Assembly: GCA_035606355.1 (NCBI GenBank)
Contig: DATNFO010000076.1
Coordinates: forward strand, 1-8,457
Reading direction: 5' to 3'
Length of the DNA: 8,457 nt
Origin: Sulfopaludibacter sp035606355
GTDB lineage: Bacteria > Acidobacteriota > Terriglobia > Bryobacterales > Bryobacteraceae
The first letter of the stretch is position 1. The number at the start of each line of letters is the position of its first letter. A program made the position numbers and the translations under genes. Positions 6,225 to 8,457 of the stretch are shown piece after piece. Below the pieces are notes generated by a model. That model was not told where the DNA came from. It saw only the letters and a list, made by a program, of their open reading frames with translations, and did no database searches.

Positions 6225-7018
6225 ACAGACCACTCGCACTCGCTTTCGCAGCAGCCTTCGCGGCCTCTGCATTCGCTCAATACCAAATCGCCGATAACCA
6301 GCAGAATGGCTGGATCCGTATTCCGGGCACCGGCGTCATCACGGTCGGGGCCGGAAAGATCGATGGCCAGACCGGTCCCGTACTCTCCAGACCGCTCTCT
6401 GCCGATGAGGTTCGCACCACCGTGCAAACGCTCTCCGACGGATCGCACATCAACAAGTCGGAAACCGATCATTTCTTCCGGGACGCGCAAGGCCGCATGC
6501 GAACCGAGACGGAGACTGGCGCGGTGATCTTCGATCCCGTCGCCGGGGTCTCGTACGATGTCACCAACCGCAACAAGACGTATGCGAAGAGATCCATCAC
6601 CGCCGGAGCGACCGTCACGATCGCCGCGGCGGCGCATTATTCCTCCGTCGACTCGGCGTCGGTGACCGGCAACACCACCATCAATACTTCAGGCTGGCAC
6701 AAGGTCACCGGATCGGACGCCGGCAAGGGAGTTACGGAAGAGGATCTCGGTACTCAGAACGTCAACGGCTTCCAGGCTCACGGCTCGCGGATCACCATGA
6801 CCATTCCTGTCGGCGCGCAGGGCAACGATCACGACCTCAAAATAGTCAACGAGCGATGGGTCTCCGACGATCTGAAGCTGCTCGTCAAGAGCTCCAACTC
6901 CGATCCCCGTTTCGGTGTGACCACATATGAGCTCACGAACATCGTGCCGGGGCCGCCCAATCCGTCTCTGTTCCAGCCGCCCACCGATTACACCATGGAA
7001 GTTCAGAAACACCAGTAG
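6221..7018 (+). CDS. Secreted protein of unknown function, in the sigma/anti-sigma operon
   Basis: A 265-residue protein with a clear Sec signal peptide: MNR, a hydrophobic alanine-rich core, and a probable cleavage site after ASAFA (15-19). The mature part is rich in threonine, glycine and polar residues and has no cysteine or membrane segment, so it is likely a soluble beta-rich periplasmic or extracellular protein. Recurrent features are SDGSHI (72-77), FFRDAQGRMRTE (85-96), IFDPVAGVSYDV (103-114), SRITMTIPVGAQGND (189-203) and PPTDYTMEV (253-261). I recall this pattern from many acidobacterial hypothetical proteins, but I know of no demonstrated role. The ATG at 6221 overlaps the anti-sigma stop by 4 nt and has AGGAG 9 bases upstream. 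It could be a target or a sensor partner of the sigma pair. Confidence 0.8.
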   Translation: MNRPLALAFAAAFAASAFAQYQIADNQQNGWIRIPGTGVITVGAGKIDGQTGPVLSRPLSADEVRTTVQTLSDGSHINKSETDHFFRDAQGRMRTETETGAVIFDPVAGVSYDVTNRNKTYAKRSITAGATVTIAAAAHYSSVDSASVTGNTTINTSGWHKVTGSDAGKGVTEEDLGTQNVNGFQAHGSRITMTIPVGAQGNDHDLKIVNERWVSDDLKLLVKSSNSDPRFGVTTYELTNIVPGPPNPSLFQPPTDYTMEVQKHQ

Positions 7019-7031
7019 AGATAATGAAAGC

Positions 7032-7247
7032 ATGATGCCCCTGGGGCGCATGCTGATCGTTCTCGGGCTGGTGCTTGTCGCCGCGGGCCTGCTCTTCACC
7101 TTCGCCGGACGGCTGCCCCTCAAACTGGGCCGGCTGCCCGGCGATTTTTATTATCGCGGCAGGAATTCCAGCTTCTACTTCCCGCTCACGACCTGCATCC
7201 TGCTCAGCGTGCTGTTTTCTCTGGTACTGTGGCTGTTCCGGAGATGA
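7032..7247 (+). CDS. DUF2905 small membrane protein
   Basis: A 71-residue protein with two hydrophobic segments (about 7-25 and 52-69) joined by the loop GRLPGDFYYRGRNSSFYFPL (33-52). This loop, LPGD followed by FYFPL, is the DUF2905 signature; the family's function is unknown to me. The start is one of two adjacent ATG codons (7032 or 7035). The larger open frame reaching back to 6927 lies inside the secreted-protein gene and is not credible as coding. It begins 13 nt after the previous stop and ends 4 nt before the next gene, so it is probably the fourth gene of the sigma operon or is read from an internal promoter. Confidence 0.85.
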   Translation: MMPLGRMLIVLGLVLVAAGLLFTFAGRLPLKLGRLPGDFYYRGRNSSFYFPLTTCILLSVLFSLVLWLFRR

Positions 7248-7251
7248 GCCA

Positions 7252-7596
7252 ATGACTGCCGCCGATTTTCGCCGCCTCGCCCTCAGCCTGGAAGGCGCGG
7301 AAGAGAGTTCCCACATGGGCGCTGCCGATTTCCGCGTCGGCGGCCGCATTTTCGCGACCCTTGCCGCGATCGAGCAGGGTTACGGCACTCTCATGCTCTC
7401 ACCGGAACTGCAAGCGGATTTCGTGGCTGAAGCGCCTGAGGTGTTTCTGCCCGTCAAAGGCGGCTGGGGACGCAACGGCGCAACTCACGTGCGGCTCAGC
7501 GAGGTGGATGAGGATATGCTCGCGGGCGCGCTCCAGGCGGCGTGGAAATTGCGGATTGAGATGACGCGGAAGGTTCAGCGCAAGCGGCCCAGGTGA
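7252..7596 (+). CDS. MmcQ/YjbR-like protein
   Basis: A 114-residue soluble protein of the YjbR/MmcQ fold, described as a small DNA-binding-like fold without a firmly known function. It opens with DFRRLALSLEGAEESSHMG (5-23), where the SLEGAEE..H pattern replaces the usual alpsv.e..h, followed by DFRVGGRIFATL (26-37). The GGWGRNGATHVRL block (69-81) matches the kgGWv.v.l segment near the end of the family. A basic tail, RKVQRKRPR, closes it. The ATG at 7252 has GGAG 8 bases upstream. Its last 22 bp overlap the 3' end of lepB on the other strand. The length is typical, and nothing is missing. Confidence 0.82.
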   Translation: MTAADFRRLALSLEGAEESSHMGAADFRVGGRIFATLAAIEQGYGTLMLSPELQADFVAEAPEVFLPVKGGWGRNGATHVRLSEVDEDMLAGALQAAWKLRIEMTRKVQRKRPR

Positions 7597-8156
7597 TCGA
7601 TGGGCCAGTATGCGAAGACGGCTTTGCCGTAAATGCAGTCGCGCGGCACATAACCCCAGGAACGGCTATCGCTCGATGAACCGCGATTGTCGCCCAGCAC
7701 GAAATAGCTGTCGGGCGGTACCACCTGATCGACCGGAACATGCGGCCATGAGACGTTGTCTTTGCAGTTGCAGTCCTGCGGCACGAAATCGAGCGGCTTG
7801 TCGTTGACGTAGACCTGTCCGGATTCGATGCGGACCTTGTCTCCGGGCAGGCCGATCACCCGCTTGATGTAGCTCTTGGTGCGGTCCTCGGGGAACCAGA
7901 AAACAACGGTGTCGCCGCGCTCGATGCTGCCGAGGCCGAATTTCAGGCTGAATTTGTTGATGAAGATCCGCTCGTCGTCCAGGAGAGTCGGCTTCATGCT
8001 GGTGCCTTCCACTTTCACCGGCTGGTAAATGAAGACGATCAGAACGACTGCGATCAGTACCGAAAATGCCAGGTCGCGCACCCAGGACAGGGCACTCCAG
8101 AGGCTCCTCCTCGGCTCTTCTTCAGGCTGAGGAACGGGACTTTCATTTTCCAGCAT
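7575..8156 (-). CDS. lepB: Signal peptidase I
   Basis: Membrane serine protease that removes signal peptides from exported proteins. The 193 residues run as follows: a short acidic cytoplasmic N-terminus, one membrane segment at about 27-44, then the catalytic domain outside the membrane. The nucleophile is S53 in GTSMKPTL (51-58). The general base is K98 in YIKRVIGLPGD (96-106). The conserved box GDNRGSSSDSR (155-165) follows. Two cysteines in QDCNCKD (127-133) are not part of the active site. The ATG at 8156 is preferred because AGAAG lies 7 bases upstream. A TTG at 8162 would add two residues but leaves a one-base spacer. The single membrane segment fits the smaller lepB type, not the two-span E. 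coli form. It stands alone on its strand, with its own promoter region. Confidence 0.95.
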   Translation of the reverse strand: MLENESPVPQPEEEPRRSLWSALSWVRDLAFSVLIAVVLIVFIYQPVKVEGTSMKPTLLDDERIFINKFSLKFGLGSIERGDTVVFWFPEDRTKSYIKRVIGLPGDKVRIESGQVYVNDKPLDFVPQDCNCKDNVSWPHVPVDQVVPPDSYFVLGDNRGSSSDSRSWGYVPRDCIYGKAVFAYWPIDHLGRLR

Positions 8157-8174
8157 CGCCAACTTCTAACAAAG

Positions 8175-8180
8175 ATTATA
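8175..8180 (-). promoter_or_regulatory. Candidate -10 element for lepB
   Basis: The minus strand reads TATAAT here, a perfect -10 match, 18 bases before the preferred lepB ATG. The sequence 17 bases further upstream (AACCAG) is not a good -35 box, so this would be a weak or activator-dependent promoter, or a chance match. The implied leader is about ten nucleotides and includes the AGAAG ribosome site. Confidence 0.4.
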
Positions 8181-8203
8181 GACGGTTGAGGCTGTGGCTG
8201 GTT

Positions 8204-8222
8204 TCGCACTCCACTCGCCTTT
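8204..8222 (-). repeat. Decayed fragment of the dispersed repeat
   Basis: These 19 bases match 8259-8277, part of the good inverted copy, at 17 of 19 positions and in the same orientation, 55 bp away. The stretch is the AAAGGCGAATGGAGCGCGA part of the 76-bp unit with two substitutions. It looks like a remnant of a second copy. Confidence 0.5.
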
Positions 8223-8252
8223 GACGGGCTTGTGGAAAGAGTCCGTTTGTCG

Positions 8253-8298
8253 TTCTCGTCGCGCTCCATTCGCCTTTCGATATACCTTTTACCGCTTC
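8253..8298 (-). repeat. Inverted single copy of the 76-bp repeat core
   Basis: The reverse complement of 8253-8298 matches positions 96-141 of the left array at 45 of 46 bases. Beyond 8298 the similarity continues with a short indel, giving GGAGCCGCGACCGTCAGAAG in place of AGCCCCGTGAGGAAG. Before 8253 it stops. The copy sits upstream of lepB, about 8 kb from the array and in the opposite orientation, so the family is dispersed and not only tandem. Confidence 0.92.
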
Positions 8299-8300
8299 TG

Positions 8301-8350
8301 ACGGTCGCGGCTCCGCTAGCAGAATCAACTACATACGGAGCCGTGACCGT
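8301..8350. repeat. 15-bp inverted repeat (stem-loop) of the GGAGCCGYGACCGT core
   Basis: ACGGTCGCGGCTCCG (8301-8315) and CGGAGCCGTGACCGT (8336-8350) are reverse complements at 14 of 15 positions. The exception is a G-T wobble. A 20-base loop separates them. The left arm belongs to the inverted repeat copy next door; the right arm is a second copy of the same core, followed by AAGGGAG. As RNA or as a DNA cruciform this is the strongest stem in the window. No U-tract follows on either strand. I recall similar elements between genes of Solibacter-type genomes. Confidence 0.75.
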
Positions 8351-8387
8351 AAGGGAGTAACCATGGCCCTGTGGGCCGCCGATAGAA

Positions 8388-8457
8388 ATGAAAGTCGGCG
8401 TAGTGCATCCTGGTATCGGTAGCGGCGCGTTTGAGGTCGGTATTCCGCTCTGGAGAT
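8388..8457 (+). CDS. Possible start of a further gene, cut by the window edge
   Basis: An ATG at 8388 opens a frame of 23 codons that runs off the edge and reads MKVGVVHPGIGSGAFEVG at its start. The composition is protein-like, with glycines and hydrophobic residues well spread. There is no good ribosome site (GCCGATAGAA precedes it). An earlier ATG at 8363 has GGGAG 5 bases upstream but reaches a stop after 20 codons. I cannot assign a function, and it may not be a gene. Confidence 0.25.
   Translation, partial: MKVGVVHPGIGSGAFEVGIPLWR

Noticed and set aside
7586..7606. GGCCCA/TGGGCC inverted repeat as an intrinsic terminator between YjbR and lepB.
   Set aside because: The stem is only 6 bp, no T-tract follows on either strand, and it lies within lepB coding sequence.
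8054..8457. A minus-strand frame open from the right edge through the repeat and into the 5' part of lepB.
   Set aside because: It overlaps well-supported lepB coding in another frame and runs through the repeats and the stem-loop. The lack of stops is expected in GC-rich DNA.

Overview
The window is GC-rich, densely coded DNA. It reads like chromosomal sequence from an acidobacterium, probably of the Solibacter/Bryobacter group. This assignment is an inference from memory, not a database result. It rests on the GC-rich codon use, on an ECF sigma / zinc anti-sigma / secreted-protein set of a type I associate with Acidobacteriota, and on small dispersed intergenic repeats carrying a GGAGCCGYGACCGT core.

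Layout. Positions 1-209 are a tandem array of a 76-bp repeat. It runs up to the end of a minus-strand pair made of a PIG-L-type deacetylase (218-1066) and, upstream and overlapping it by 14 nt, a divergent ROK-family kinase (1053-2459). A 224-bp divergent intergenic region (2460-2683) holds two inverted repeats near the ROK gene and a possible three-armed RNA fold near xylB. On the plus strand, xylulokinase xylB (2684-4174) is followed 5 nt later by a DUF1835 protein (4180-5061). Next is an ECF sigma factor (5119-5691), a membrane anti-sigma factor with a zinc motif (5688-6224) and a secreted protein (6221-7018), joined by ATGA stop/start overlaps. Two small genes follow closely, a DUF2905 membrane protein (7032-7247) and a YjbR/MmcQ-like protein (7252-7596). 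The signal peptidase gene lepB (7575-8156, minus) converges on the last of these, and the two genes share 22 bp at their 3' ends. The right edge (8157-8457) holds the lepB promoter region, an inverted copy of the left-hand repeat plus a decayed second copy, a long stem-loop, and perhaps the first codons of a further gene.

How the genes fit together. Two sugar-related units diverge from one control region: xylB, which makes xylulose 5-phosphate, and the ROK-kinase/deacetylase pair, whose substrates are unknown. The sigma/anti-sigma/secreted trio looks like a self-contained envelope-signalling unit in which a cytoplasmic zinc motif would hold the sigma factor at the membrane. LepB is housekeeping and would process exported proteins such as the secreted one encoded here.

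No mobile element, CRISPR array, tRNA or rRNA was recognised. The least ordinary items are the dispersed repeat family, the ROK protein that lacks its zinc site and carries a 150-residue N-terminal extension, and the structured xylB leader. None of these proves a new system.
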